DNA from: a virus
Direction: 5' to 3' (one strand)
DNA length: 64,000 nucleotides
IMG/VR virus record: IMGVR_UViG_3300005602_000003
Coordinates: 1-64,000 of that record
This document shows, piece after piece, positions 41,516 to 48,956 of the stretch; the first letter of the stretch is position 1; every line of letters begins with the position of its first letter. The notes under the pieces are model-generated. The model was not told the origin of the DNA. It was given only the letters and a program-made list of their open reading frames with translations, and made no database searches. Position numbers and translations under genes: made by a program.

Positions 41516-42040
41516 ATGGCTAAACGCAGCAAAACATATTCTGGCGTACAGCGCAACGATTTGACGGCGCGCTATGTTCGCCGGCTTCTTCGATATGTGC
41601 CTAAGACGGGTAAATTTTTCTGGAACGAAGCCCGGTATCGCCGGATCAAAAAAGGTGATGAAGCCGGATCGCCCACTGCCAGGGGCTATGTGACCATCGG
41701 AATAGACGGGCATAACTACTTGGCCCATCGGCTCGCCTATTTGTGGATGACAGGCAAGTGGCCCAAACATTTTATCGACCACCGAAAAGGAAAAAGCAAT
41801 CGTTGGGCCAACATAAGGCCAGCCACAAACAGTGAAAATCTTTGTTACCGCGGCAAAACAAAATATAATACTAGCGGATACAAATGCGTGTACCTCAACA
41901 AGCGTACGGGCAAATGGTACTCCCACATCACCGTAGCCAAGCGCGCAAAACACTTGGGCACGTTCGACGCAGCTAAAGATGCAGCAAAAGCGTACAGGCG
42001 TGCCGCTAAACATTATCACGGACAATTCGCGATGACATAA
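41516..42040 (+). CDS. HNH homing endonuclease with AP2 domain, antisense
   Basis: 174 residues; AGGAGG before ATG 41516. FIDHRKGKSNRWANIRPA is an HNH-like site with the usual Asn; YNTSGYKCVYLNKRTGKWYS begins an AP2 domain. Inserted between two adaptor genes on the opposite strand without breaking either. Related in layout to the endonuclease at 12066. Confidence 0.82.
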   Translation: MAKRSKTYSGVQRNDLTARYVRRLLRYVPKTGKFFWNEARYRRIKKGDEAGSPTARGYVTIGIDGHNYLAHRLAYLWMTGKWPKHFIDHRKGKSNRWANIRPATNSENLCYRGKTKYNTSGYKCVYLNKRTGKWYSHITVAKRAKHLGTFDAAKDAAKAYRRAAKHYHGQFAMT

Positions 42041-42042
42041 AT

Positions 42043-42813
42043 TCATTGTTGCTCGCCTCTCGGCTGCAGCCCCATCTTATTTGTCTGCGCAACATCTTGC
42101 GCTTGAGAATACATATAACGCAGCACAGATGGATTGGAATTCCTGCGCGCATTAGCCATGAACTGCCGATAATGTTCCGAATACATTCTTGCCGCCTGTG
42201 CCTCGCGCTCCGAAGTCTGCGAAGACATAAGCGCGTAGTACGCCGAAAGAAAGCTAACGGCGTCGGTCCAAAAATATGAAAGTGCTTCGACCGTCGAATC
42301 ATCAACGAGTGCGATCGGATACGCCGAACAGTCGCAATTCAGCGTATAGACCGCGTCCGGGATCGGGTCGACATAGAAGCTTCCCGTCCCCTTCGTACCA
42401 GCGCCCCCGCCAACTCCGGGATCAGCCGCGCCCTGGGAAAACTGGCTCCAATGTCGTGGCTGCCCGCTCGAAGGCACCGGGTTGTTCAGATAGTACGTGA
42501 AAAACCAGGGCCACTCACGCGCGTACACCTGCTTCTGTCCGGTACCGACCGAGAAATTGATCTGCTGGACGTTGATCGCCCCCTGAATGCCAGTGGTCGC
42601 TGCAACTCCGAAGCTGATCTGGTCAAAATTGTACGCCCGCTGCCCAACGACGGTCTGAATCGTGCCCATGGCGCGAATCGCCTCGGCTTCGCCGGCCACC
42701 TGCCCGCGTGCCGTGTTGATCCAAGTCGTGAGGTTGGCAGTCGAATAGAGGGTGCTAGGCGCCCCAGGGTTCTGGAGCAACGACTGCGTCGCCGCCAAAT
42801 ACGCATTCAGCAC
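42043..42813 (-). CDS. Second adaptor-like virion protein
   Basis: 256 residues. TWINTARGQVAGEAEAIRAM and a helical C-terminus (FLSAYYALMSSQTSEREAQA) resemble the 310-residue adaptor across the HNH gene, without the GxGY insert. The two may be paralogues or successive tail adaptors. Confidence 0.6.
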   Translation of the reverse strand: MLNAYLAATQSLLQNPGAPSTLYSTANLTTWINTARGQVAGEAEAIRAMGTIQTVVGQRAYNFDQISFGVAATTGIQGAINVQQINFSVGTGQKQVYAREWPWFFTYYLNNPVPSSGQPRHWSQFSQGAADPGVGGGAGTKGTGSFYVDPIPDAVYTLNCDCSAYPIALVDDSTVEALSYFWTDAVSFLSAYYALMSSQTSEREAQAARMYSEHYRQFMANARRNSNPSVLRYMYSQAQDVAQTNKMGLQPRGEQQ

Positions 42814-42825
42814 CTCGGGCCTCCA

Positions 42826-43119
42826 TCACGGGCTGACCCGTCGTGCATAAATGAGCCCTATGGCCGGGTTGCTGCGCTCGGCGTCGAGTACAAAATTGGC
42901 TTGGCTGCCATCAGCGGTCTTGCACAGCACCGGCGAACCAGTCCGCATGGCCTGCTGGATGCCCCCCGCGGGGGCTCCGACGTAGTTCACGGACCCGGGC
43001 GGGTTGGTGGCCACGGCCACGGCGCCCTCGCCCACGGCCGTCGTATCCGGCAACGTGACGACCTGGCTCCCGTTGCCGCAACCCACTCCGTAGATCGTGG
43101 CTCCGAGCGTGTTCGTCAT
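42826..43119 (-). CDS. 97-residue virion-region protein
   Basis: ATG 43119 shares a base with the preceding stop (TGATG). Beta-rich, small, Gly/Ala/Thr. Unknown structural protein or decoration. Confidence 0.55.
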   Translation of the reverse strand: MTNTLGATIYGVGCGNGSQVVTLPDTTAVGEGAVAVATNPPGSVNYVGAPAGGIQQAMRTGSPVLCKTADGSQANFVLDAERSNPAIGLIYARRVSP

Positions 43120-43538
43120 CAAACCGCCGCGAGCTTGTCGATCGTTTCGAGCACAGCCAGCTTCGAGCCACCGACGAAGTGGACGATCGAGTGCTCGGGA
43201 ACGGCCGGCTCCGCCTTGCGCGGCGCGACTGCCTCTAGGGCGGGCGCTGCCGGCGTATCCGGGACCTCGTCCACGGCCGGGAGAGCCACGACCTCGGGGA
43301 TCTCGGGCACCACCACATTGCCGGACGCGTCCTTGACGGCCGGGACCGCGGGACGCCCCTCGACGGCGGGACGCGACGGACGGCCGGCGATGAACTTGCG
43401 CTCGGCGACCGCCGGGGAACCGGGGTGTTCGGCCTTGGCCGGAGCCGCCGGCACATACTCCACCGTCAGCACGTTGGCGCTGTTGATGAGCTCCGACTTG
43501 CCGGTGTCTTTCCGAGTGACCTTGATCAACGTACCCAT
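43119..43538 (-). CDS. FlbD-like small protein with Pro/Ala insert
   Basis: 139 residues. LIKVTRKDTGKSELINSANV (5-24) and the C-terminal IVHFVGGSKLAVLETIDKL would join into one short beta domain of the FlbD/SH3 sort. Between them about 85 residues are Pro/Ala/Val/Glu repeats (EGRPAVPAV and so on). A domain split by a disordered loop is unusual. Structural role likely. Confidence 0.5.
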   Translation of the reverse strand: MGTLIKVTRKDTGKSELINSANVLTVEYVPAAPAKAEHPGSPAVAERKFIAGRPSRPAVEGRPAVPAVKDASGNVVVPEIPEVVALPAVDEVPDTPAAPALEAVAPRKAEPAVPEHSIVHFVGGSKLAVLETIDKLAAV

Positions 43539-43556
43539 GACAATAAACCTTTCTGG

Positions 43557-43571
43557 CCCGCCATCGGCGGG
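43557..43571. repeat. Palindrome CCCGCC-ATC-GGCGGG
   Basis: In the 33-base gap between the decoration protein and the FlbD-like gene. Confidence 0.75.
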
Positions 43572-44747
43572 TTACGGTGCCGGCTGGAGGACCACGATAT
43601 CCGGCGAAGAACCCATCTGCAGCCCGATCGAGGCCACGGTCGACGGTGCCGCCACGCCGGTCGCCTGAAGGAAGAACGCGGACGGCGTGCCCTCGAAGAG
43701 GCCGCCGTCGTAGATGACGCCGGTCGACCCGACCGAGATCGAAGTGTTGGCGGGCGTGAGCAGGATCTGAGCCGGCCGCGGCAGCCATGCCAGATGCAGC
43801 GAGTTCGGATTGACGATCGACCCGGCCGATGGGGCGCCGCCGATCGTGACGATGCCCTGCGCGCCCGTGCCGTAGCCGACGCCCGGACCCGTGACCGAAG
43901 CCGCCGTCACGGTCTGCATGACGTTGGCGGTGAGCGACGGCGTGCCGGTGCCGATGCCGGTAACGGTCAGCGTCACGGTGAGGGTGCCGTTGGGCTGCGC
44001 CTGGCCATTGTTCGTGCAGATAGCGCCGGTCAGCGAGCCGGAACCGGTCAGCGAGAACGAGATGGTGGCGGCCGTGATGCCGATGTTGATGTTCGGGTCG
44101 TACGGCGACGGCAGCACCACGCCGATCGGCGGCGATGAGTAGCCGGCGCCCGGGTTGGTGAAGCTGAAGGCCGACACGGTGCCGCTGGTAATGACGCAGT
44201 AACCACTGGCCGGCGTACCGCCGACCCCGTTCGAGTTGACGACGGCCGGAGCCGGCGCCGGGATGAACACCAGGGGGGCGATACCGTAGCCAGCGCCAGC
44301 GCTCGACAGCGTCGGGGCGTTGTTGTTCAGGAGCTGGCCGCCGATGATCGGCAGCCACGTCGATCCGGCCGGCACCGCCGTGATCGTGGTGGTGGCCTGG
44401 GTCATGCCGCCGGTACCATAGGAGGCAACGGAAGCCGACACCGGGCAGCCGGTCAGGTTGGCGAGCCGGACATTGAAGCCGTCGCTCTTGATGAAGCTGA
44501 TCCCGCGACCGCCATAAGCCGCGCTGTTGCCCCGAGCCCAAGTATTGGTAATCGGATCCAGGTACTGAATGATCGCGTAGAAGCCGGCCGAGATATACCA
44601 GTCGCCAGCCGGGATGACGATGCAGTCGCCGGGGCCGAGGCACAAGCTGTTGGTCGAGATATCAGCCGGAGCGCCGAAAAGCTCGGTCGGGTAGAGATAC
44701 TGCGGAAGCTGCAGACCTACGCCGGGACCTGAAAGCGGAGAGGGCAT
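43572..44747 (-). CDS. GxGY-repeat virion protein
   Basis: 391 residues. N-terminal LYPTELFGAPADISTNSL domain, then GxGY modules (GAGYGIAPLV, GAGYSSPPIG, GVGYGTGAQG) and a C-terminal beta part (ILLTPANTSISVGSTGVIYD). Located just downstream of the capsid gene, so a capsid decoration protein is likely. Confidence 0.55.
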   Translation of the reverse strand: MPSPLSGPGVGLQLPQYLYPTELFGAPADISTNSLCLGPGDCIVIPAGDWYISAGFYAIIQYLDPITNTWARGNSAAYGGRGISFIKSDGFNVRLANLTGCPVSASVASYGTGGMTQATTTITAVPAGSTWLPIIGGQLLNNNAPTLSSAGAGYGIAPLVFIPAPAPAVVNSNGVGGTPASGYCVITSGTVSAFSFTNPGAGYSSPPIGVVLPSPYDPNINIGITAATISFSLTGSGSLTGAICTNNGQAQPNGTLTVTLTVTGIGTGTPSLTANVMQTVTAASVTGPGVGYGTGAQGIVTIGGAPSAGSIVNPNSLHLAWLPRPAQILLTPANTSISVGSTGVIYDGGLFEGTPSAFFLQATGVAAPSTVASIGLQMGSSPDIVVLQPAP

Positions 44748-44759
44748 TCTGCTTGCTCC

Positions 44760-45812
44760 TTAAAACGCTGCCGCGCCGATGTTGTAAATGGCGGCGCCGG
44801 AAGACGACTTGGTGCAGACGTAATCGTAGCCGACCACCACGACACCTTGCTGCCCGATCTGTCCAAGCGGCACCAGTGAATAGAAGCCCGAAAAGTCGAA
44901 GGCCGCATCCTCGGACAAATACATCGACATGTACTTGACGTTCGGGAAATAGGCCGTGCCCTTCGGACAGAAGTGGTCCATGAAGATCGGGATGCCGGCA
45001 ATATTGATGTTCGGGAACGATGACCGGACGGTCGTGTCCATGTTGTAGGACGCGCCGGGGTTGACGTAGACGTTCTCGGTCGCGATCAGCGAGTTGTTGA
45101 GCGTCGCGTAATCGCCCGGCGCCATGACGCCGAAAGTCGGAGCTTCGCCACCCGCCTTGTCGGTGATCTGAATCAGGGCGCTCGACATCGACTGCCGGTT
45201 GAACCCAACGGTCGCCGGGGACGTGGTGGCGCCCGTCGTGATCGTGTTGGCGTTGATGTACTGGCCCTGGAACGCCGAATTGCCGGCCGCGTTGCGGTTG
45301 ATGCCGCCGTACGTCGCCACATTGGTGCCGTTGTCGAACGCGTTGTAGAACGAGTCCGGGAACAGCGGGTTGTTGGTGTTGTTGGTGAACGACAGCGTGG
45401 CCATCTGCTGGCGCGTCACCGCGTACACGTCGTTCATGCGCGCCTTGAGCAGGCTGATCTCGCGATCGGTAGCCTGCAAGACGGTTTCGCCGAACGGCAG
45501 CGGAACAGGGACGACCCAGTAGGCGAGGTTCCACTGGCCATTTTGAATCCCGGGCGTGATGACGGGGCTGTTGAATCCACCGCCGTAGCCGGTGAAAGAA
45601 CCCTGCACCATCGAGTTCCCTTGCAACGGAACAGTAACCTGATTCAGACCACCGGCCGCGCGCTGCGCGTTGCCGGTCATGTAGAAAAGTGTGGGGCTTC
45701 CGAAGTATATTTGTACAAAAAGACGAGGGACGAAAGCCCTGCGTGTCACTGCGGCTAGTTCACTATAAAGTGAACCAGCAGAAGGGGCAACTCCAATTCC
45801 GGGAAGCGGCAC
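44760..45812 (-). CDS. Major capsid protein
   Basis: 350 residues from GTG 45812 (AAGGAG upstream). TLFYMTGNAQRAAGGLNQVT, LKARMNDVYAVTRQQMATLS and late GYDYVCTKSSSGAAIYN suit an HK97-fold capsid, and size, position after scaffold and before decoration protein agree. The scaffold gene is separated from it by an antisense HNH gene. Confidence 0.75.
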   Translation of the reverse strand: MPLPGIGVAPSAGSLYSELAAVTRRAFVPRLFVQIYFGSPTLFYMTGNAQRAAGGLNQVTVPLQGNSMVQGSFTGYGGGFNSPVITPGIQNGQWNLAYWVVPVPLPFGETVLQATDREISLLKARMNDVYAVTRQQMATLSFTNNTNNPLFPDSFYNAFDNGTNVATYGGINRNAAGNSAFQGQYINANTITTGATTSPATVGFNRQSMSSALIQITDKAGGEAPTFGVMAPGDYATLNNSLIATENVYVNPGASYNMDTTVRSSFPNINIAGIPIFMDHFCPKGTAYFPNVKYMSMYLSEDAAFDFSGFYSLVPLGQIGQQGVVVVGYDYVCTKSSSGAAIYNIGAAAF

Positions 45813-45828
45813 GGCTAACTCCTTCTAC

Positions 45829-45857
45829 TTGACTTCCCCAAGTGGCATGAGTAAGCT
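45829..45857 (+). promoter_or_regulatory. Promoter for HNH gene in capsid leader
   Basis: TTGACT (45829-45834), 17 bases, TAAGCT (45852-45857), rightward, 30 bases before the HNH ATG and inside the leader of the leftward capsid gene. Confidence 0.5.
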
Positions 45858-45887
45858 GACCTTCGTTGCGAACAAAGGAGCAAGCCC

Positions 45888-46664
45888 ATGCCACTTGAGA
45901 AATCGTGCTTGAATTGTGGAATCGTGTTCCACAGCTACCCGAGCGAAAACCAGAAGTTCTGCAGCATAGCGTGCCGCAGCAGCTACCGATTCAACACGCC
46001 GACCGCCGCGAAAAACGCCGTCACGCTTCACTGCAAAGAATGCGGAAACGCCTTTTCGATGGTCCAATCTTATTTGGACGCCTACAAAAAGAAATTTGGA
46101 CACGAGCCATTGTACTGCTCGATTCCGTGCTCGGCCGAAGGTCGAAAAAAGACGGCCGAAGAAAAGAACCGATTCGTCTGCCTTTGCTGCGGCAAAGAAG
46201 GAAGCAAAAGGCGTAAACCCGGAGGCCGTCTCTATCTCCAACAGAAATTTTGCAACCAAAAATGCAAAGTCGACTACCAGTCGAAGCAGGCCGTAGATCG
46301 CTTTAACGAAGGAAACTACCGGACCCACATAAAGCGCCACGGATACGCTTGGATAACGATCCCAATTCTTGGAAGAACGGGACGCAAGCACATCATGGAA
46401 CATCGGTATGTGATGTCCAAGCATCTCAAACGCGACTTGCTCGCCGACGAGACGGTGCATCACAGGGATGGAAACCGGACTAACAACGATCTTTCGAACC
46501 TTGAACTGTTTAGCAGCCGGCACGGACCCGGACAACGCGTCGTCGACAAAGTCGAGTTCGCGATAGAGATTCTGACTCTCTACCCCGAATTCGCCAAAGC
46601 CGCTGGTGTCCGCCTGGAGCATATCAGCGACCACTCCGAATCGACGCCAGAGTGTCGTGAATGA
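45888..46664 (+). CDS. HNH endonuclease with zinc-ribbon N-terminus, antisense
   Basis: 258 residues. Three CxxC...C units (SCLNCGIVFH, HCKECGNAF, CLCCGKEG) form zinc ribbons over the first 130 residues; HHRDGNRTNNDLSNLELF is the HNH site, with the preceding MEHRYVMSKHL typical of HNH_3. AAAGGAG precedes the ATG. It lies between scaffold and capsid on the opposite strand and its 3' end overlaps the scaffold gene by 41 bases. Confidence 0.85.
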   Translation: MPLEKSCLNCGIVFHSYPSENQKFCSIACRSSYRFNTPTAAKNAVTLHCKECGNAFSMVQSYLDAYKKKFGHEPLYCSIPCSAEGRKKTAEEKNRFVCLCCGKEGSKRRKPGGRLYLQQKFCNQKCKVDYQSKQAVDRFNEGNYRTHIKRHGYAWITIPILGRTGRKHIMEHRYVMSKHLKRDLLADETVHHRDGNRTNNDLSNLELFSSRHGPGQRVVDKVEFAIEILTLYPEFAKAAGVRLEHISDHSESTPECRE

Positions 46665-47220
46665 CCTGATCAGCCGCCATCATGGAGGCGCGCTCGTCGC
46701 TCTTGGCGTCGAGCAGCTTCTTGGTGAACGCGTCGCCGGTATCGGCCTGCGCGCCGTCCATGAAATTCCACGAGCCGGTGACGCCAGGCATGGACGGCGG
46801 CGGCGCCGGGTTGCGACGCTGGAAGATCGCATCGGCGGCTTCGAAGTCCATGAGGCTCTTCTCCTCCATGATCTTCTTGAGCTCTTCGATGCCCTTGTCG
46901 GTGTAGCCGTCCTTGCGGGCGGCCGCGATCACGCTGTCGTACTTCGAGGTGAGCGACGCAGTGGTGCGCTCCTTCTCGCGCTCCTCGCGTTCGGCACGGA
47001 GCGTCTCTTCGAGCTTCTTGACCCGCTCGTCGACCTGACTGACTGCATCCACGGCGGGTTTGAGCATGTCGGCGCGCGGCGTCCGCACGTCGGGATCGGC
47101 TTCCTTGTGGAGGCGTTCCAGCTCCAGGGCTCGCTTGGGATCCGACGTGATCTTGGCGATCACGCCCTTGAGGGCGCGCGCTTCGAGCAGCTCGTTCTCG
47201 TCGACCTCGATCTTGGGCAT
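46624..47220 (-). CDS. Capsid scaffold-like protein
   Basis: 198 residues, acidic and coiled-coil rich (RVKKLEETLRAEREEREKER). Placed between portal-side genes and the capsid gene, as scaffolding proteins are. Would direct procapsid assembly and leave. Confidence 0.65.
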   Translation of the reverse strand: MPKIEVDENELLEARALKGVIAKITSDPKRALELERLHKEADPDVRTPRADMLKPAVDAVSQVDERVKKLEETLRAEREEREKERTTASLTSKYDSVIAAARKDGYTDKGIEELKKIMEEKSLMDFEAADAIFQRRNPAPPPSMPGVTGSWNFMDGAQADTGDAFTKKLLDAKSDERASMMAADQVIHDTLASIRSGR

Positions 47221-47223
47221 GGC

Positions 47224-47415
47224 TTACTTCGCCCCGCCCATGTTCGACCCGGCGTTCGGGACGTGCGAGAGGCCCATGACCTCGGACTTATCCTGCGCCG
47301 GCAGGTGGCTCTTGCGACCGCCAAGGTCGATCTGCTCCATGCCGACCCGCACGATCTGCGCGTCGCTGGTCGGGATCGACTTGGCGGAATTCTGGAAGAT
47401 GTTCAGATTGGACAT
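47224..47415 (-). CDS. 63-residue structural-region protein
   Basis: ATG 47415 after GGAG. LNIFQNSAKSIPTSDAQIVR; short and polar. Unknown. Confidence 0.5.
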   Translation of the reverse strand: MSNLNIFQNSAKSIPTSDAQIVRVGMEQIDLGGRKSHLPAQDKSEVMGLSHVPNAGSNMGGAK

Positions 47416-47428
47416 GCGCGATCTCCGT

Positions 47429-47608
47429 TCAGTAATCGTGCCCGCGACGCGGACGCTCGGTGCTGACGACGCCTCGACCCGGCTCATGAACCATGCCGGG
47501 GAGGCGGGCCATCTTGTAGGTGTCGGAATAGACCTGGGCGGAACGCACGACCTCGTCGCCGCTCGGCATTTCCTTGGTCTGATTCTCGAAAATGGTGTCC
47601 CGGGCCAT
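47429..47608 (-). CDS. 59-residue structural-region protein
   Basis: ATG 47608 shares a base with the preceding stop (TGATG). Acidic, unstructured; ends GVVSTERPRRGHDY. Confidence 0.5.
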   Translation of the reverse strand: MARDTIFENQTKEMPSGDEVVRSAQVYSDTYKMARLPGMVHEPGRGVVSTERPRRGHDY

Positions 47609-48036
47609 CACGCTGCCTTCGCCTGCCCGCCTGCGGCGGAGCCACCACCGGCGGCTTTGCTCTGCAGATACTGCTGCATCTGCTGATTGTTGGCCTGGCT
47701 CTTCATGGCGAGCTGATTGATCTGGTTGGTCTGCGAGCTCGGCGTCATGGAGCCGGGTGGCACGAACTTGGACAGCTTCTTGATGGTCTCTGAAACGGCG
47801 GCACCCAGCTCGCCCGTGACCCCGATCATCTTCACGATCTCGTCGAGCTTCATCACCACGAGACCAAGCCCTTGCAGCGCCTGCGCCTCGTAGCCCCGGT
47901 TCGGGGTCGGCTGCGTGGCGCCCGAATTGCCGAACGGCGACCCGCCTGCGGCGGGCTGACCCGGCTGGGGCGAACCGCCCGCACCCGCCGGAGGCGGGGC
48001 GGGGGTTTGACCAGGAATTGGAGCTTGGTCGGGCAT
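47608..48036 (-). CDS. Pro/Gly-rich protein with helical core
   Basis: 142 residues. A central helix pair (LGLVVMKLDEIVKMIGVTGE) is flanked by Pro/Gly/Ala-rich tails. Palindromes at 47626-47640, 47941-47955 and 47984-47998 encode GSAAGGQA, QPAAGGSP and PPPAGAGGS. Low-complexity ends are therefore largely repeat-derived. Confidence 0.55.
   Translation of the reverse strand: MPDQAPIPGQTPAPPPAGAGGSPQPGQPAAGGSPFGNSGATQPTPNRGYEAQALQGLGLVVMKLDEIVKMIGVTGELGAAVSETIKKLSKFVPPGSMTPSSQTNQINQLAMKSQANNQQMQQYLQSKAAGGGSAAGGQAKAA
47626..47640. repeat. In-gene palindrome, last base changed
   Basis: CCCGCC-TGC-GGCGGA encoding SAAGGQ near the C-terminus of the Pro/Gly-rich protein. Confidence 0.65.
47941..47998. 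repeat. Two in-gene palindromes
   Basis: CCCGCC-TGC-GGCGGG (47941-47955) and CCCGCC-GGA-GGCGGG (47984-47998), 28 bases apart in the Pro/Gly N-terminus. Confidence 0.75.
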
Positions 48037-48042
48037 CAGTGC

Positions 48043-48090
48043 TTACCGACGACCCTTCCGCTTCATCCTGCGATTGCGGGTGCGGTCCAT
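48043..48090 (-). CDS. 15-residue Arg/Lys-rich peptide, copy 2
   Basis: ATG 48090 to TAA 48043: MDRTRNRRMKRKGRR. It starts on the base after the stop of copy 1 and ends six bases before the Pro/Gly-rich gene. Coding units are 39/48 identical, with reading frame and most peptide residues kept. Probable microprotein; polycationic, so RNA, DNA or membrane binding is plausible. Confidence 0.5.
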   Translation of the reverse strand: MDRTRNRRMKRKGRR

Positions 48091-48138
48091 TTACCGACGA
48101 CCCTTGCGCTTGTGTTTGCGATTGCGGACACGGTCCAT
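48091..48138 (-). CDS. 15-residue Arg/Lys-rich peptide, copy 1
   Basis: ATG 48138 to TAA 48091: MDRVRNRKHKRKGRR. Preceded by a strong AGAGGAGA ribosome site about eight bases upstream, which is unlikely by chance for a non-coding tract. First of the tandem pair. Confidence 0.5.
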   Translation of the reverse strand: MDRVRNRKHKRKGRR

Positions 48139-48289
48139 TTGCGGAGTCTCCTCTTTTGCCCCGTTGGGGGCGGACAAAGCCACGCGGGGTGCGGGCTAAC
48201 GCTTCACCATCCCCCGGCTTGCCAAACCCAGCAATGTGAGGTACGTAGGCGACCTACCCCCTGTTGTGAGTTTTCATAGGCAGGTTTAA
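48139..48289. other. Short divergent intergenic region
   Basis: Between the leftward microprotein pair and the rightward excisionase-like gene. Holds the rightward promoter at 48219-48247; nothing else seen. Confidence 0.5.
48219..48247 (+). promoter_or_regulatory. sigma70-like promoter, rightward cassette
   Basis: TTGCCA (48219-48224), 17 bases, TACGTA (48242-48247), aimed at the HTH gene at 48290. Confidence 0.5.
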
Positions 48290-48496
48290 TTGCCCAAGGC
48301 CATCAAGCCGGAAAAACCGCCCGCCGACGCCCGGTTTCTTTCAATCAAAGAGGCCGCCTATATCCTTCGCGTCTCGGTCTGGCATCTCTACGAAGTGCTC
48401 AAGACCGACAACCACCCGCCCTATTTCCGGGTCGGCAACCTGATCCGCTTCCCTCGCGCCAAATTCCAGAACTGGTGCAAAGACGAGGACAACTGA
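48290..48496 (+). CDS. Excisionase-like HTH protein (HTH_17)
   Basis: 68 residues from a TTG at 48290. FLSIKEAAYILRVSVWHLYE then PPYFRVGNLIRFPRAKFQNW is the MerR/excisionase-type winged helix (HTH_17). Rightward among leftward virion genes. With the serine recombinase at 56346 it could direct excision, or regulate late genes. Confidence 0.7.
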   Translation: MPKAIKPEKPPADARFLSIKEAAYILRVSVWHLYEVLKTDNHPPYFRVGNLIRFPRAKFQNWCKDEDN

Positions 48497-48497
48497 A

Positions 48498-48941
48498 ATG
48501 CACTCTTTGACGATCGCGTTCGGCGAAGGCCAGATGATGTCCTGGCGACTGCTGTTCACCAATGTCGAGAACGCGCAGGCGGCGTTTCACAAAATCGCAT
48601 ACCCGTCACTGCCTTTGACACCGTTTCCCGCTGTTGGCACAGCGAGTGACGCGCCGCAATCCATGGAATGGCACCGCTCAACAGCGGCCAACACGGTAAT
48701 TCCAATCTACGCCGAAATCACCGACGACTTTGGCCAATCGGTGATGATCAAAGTAGACGGCGTCAAAGGACTCATGCTCGAAGACATGGAACATTCGCAG
48801 CTCGGAGATATCGCCATGCGCCTCCACGGCGCGCGCACGCAGGCCATGGCCGTATCACAGGCGAACGCCGATCCGAAACTTCGAGCTGGCGGCAGCATTC
48901 AACCGGCGGCGTTCAACGGCGGATTTCCGAGGCAGAATTGA
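48498..48941 (+). CDS. 147-residue hypothetical protein
   Basis: Starts two bases after the HTH gene. SVMIKVDGVKGLMLEDMEHS; mixed alpha/beta, no motif. Forms a two-gene rightward cassette that converges on the portal gene. Confidence 0.55.
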   Translation: MHSLTIAFGEGQMMSWRLLFTNVENAQAAFHKIAYPSLPLTPFPAVGTASDAPQSMEWHRSTAANTVIPIYAEITDDFGQSVMIKVDGVKGLMLEDMEHSQLGDIAMRLHGARTQAMAVSQANADPKLRAGGSIQPAAFNGGFPRQN

Positions 48942-48956
48942 CCCGCCGCAGGCGGG
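48942..48956. repeat. Palindrome between convergent genes
   Basis: CCCGCC-GCA-GGCGGG fills the 15 bases between the stop codons of the rightward cassette and the portal gene. No U-run follows, so it is a weak terminator at best. Confidence 0.75.

Noticed and set aside
42826-44643. Leftward ORF of 605 codons spanning three genes
   Set aside because: It is in a different frame from three shorter genes with good starts, couplings and sensible sequences; only its end is a real gene (42826-43119).
48942-48956. Palindrome as rho-independent terminator
   Set aside because: Stem is followed by CTACTT on one side and lacks a U-run on the other; its placement is explained by the dispersed family.
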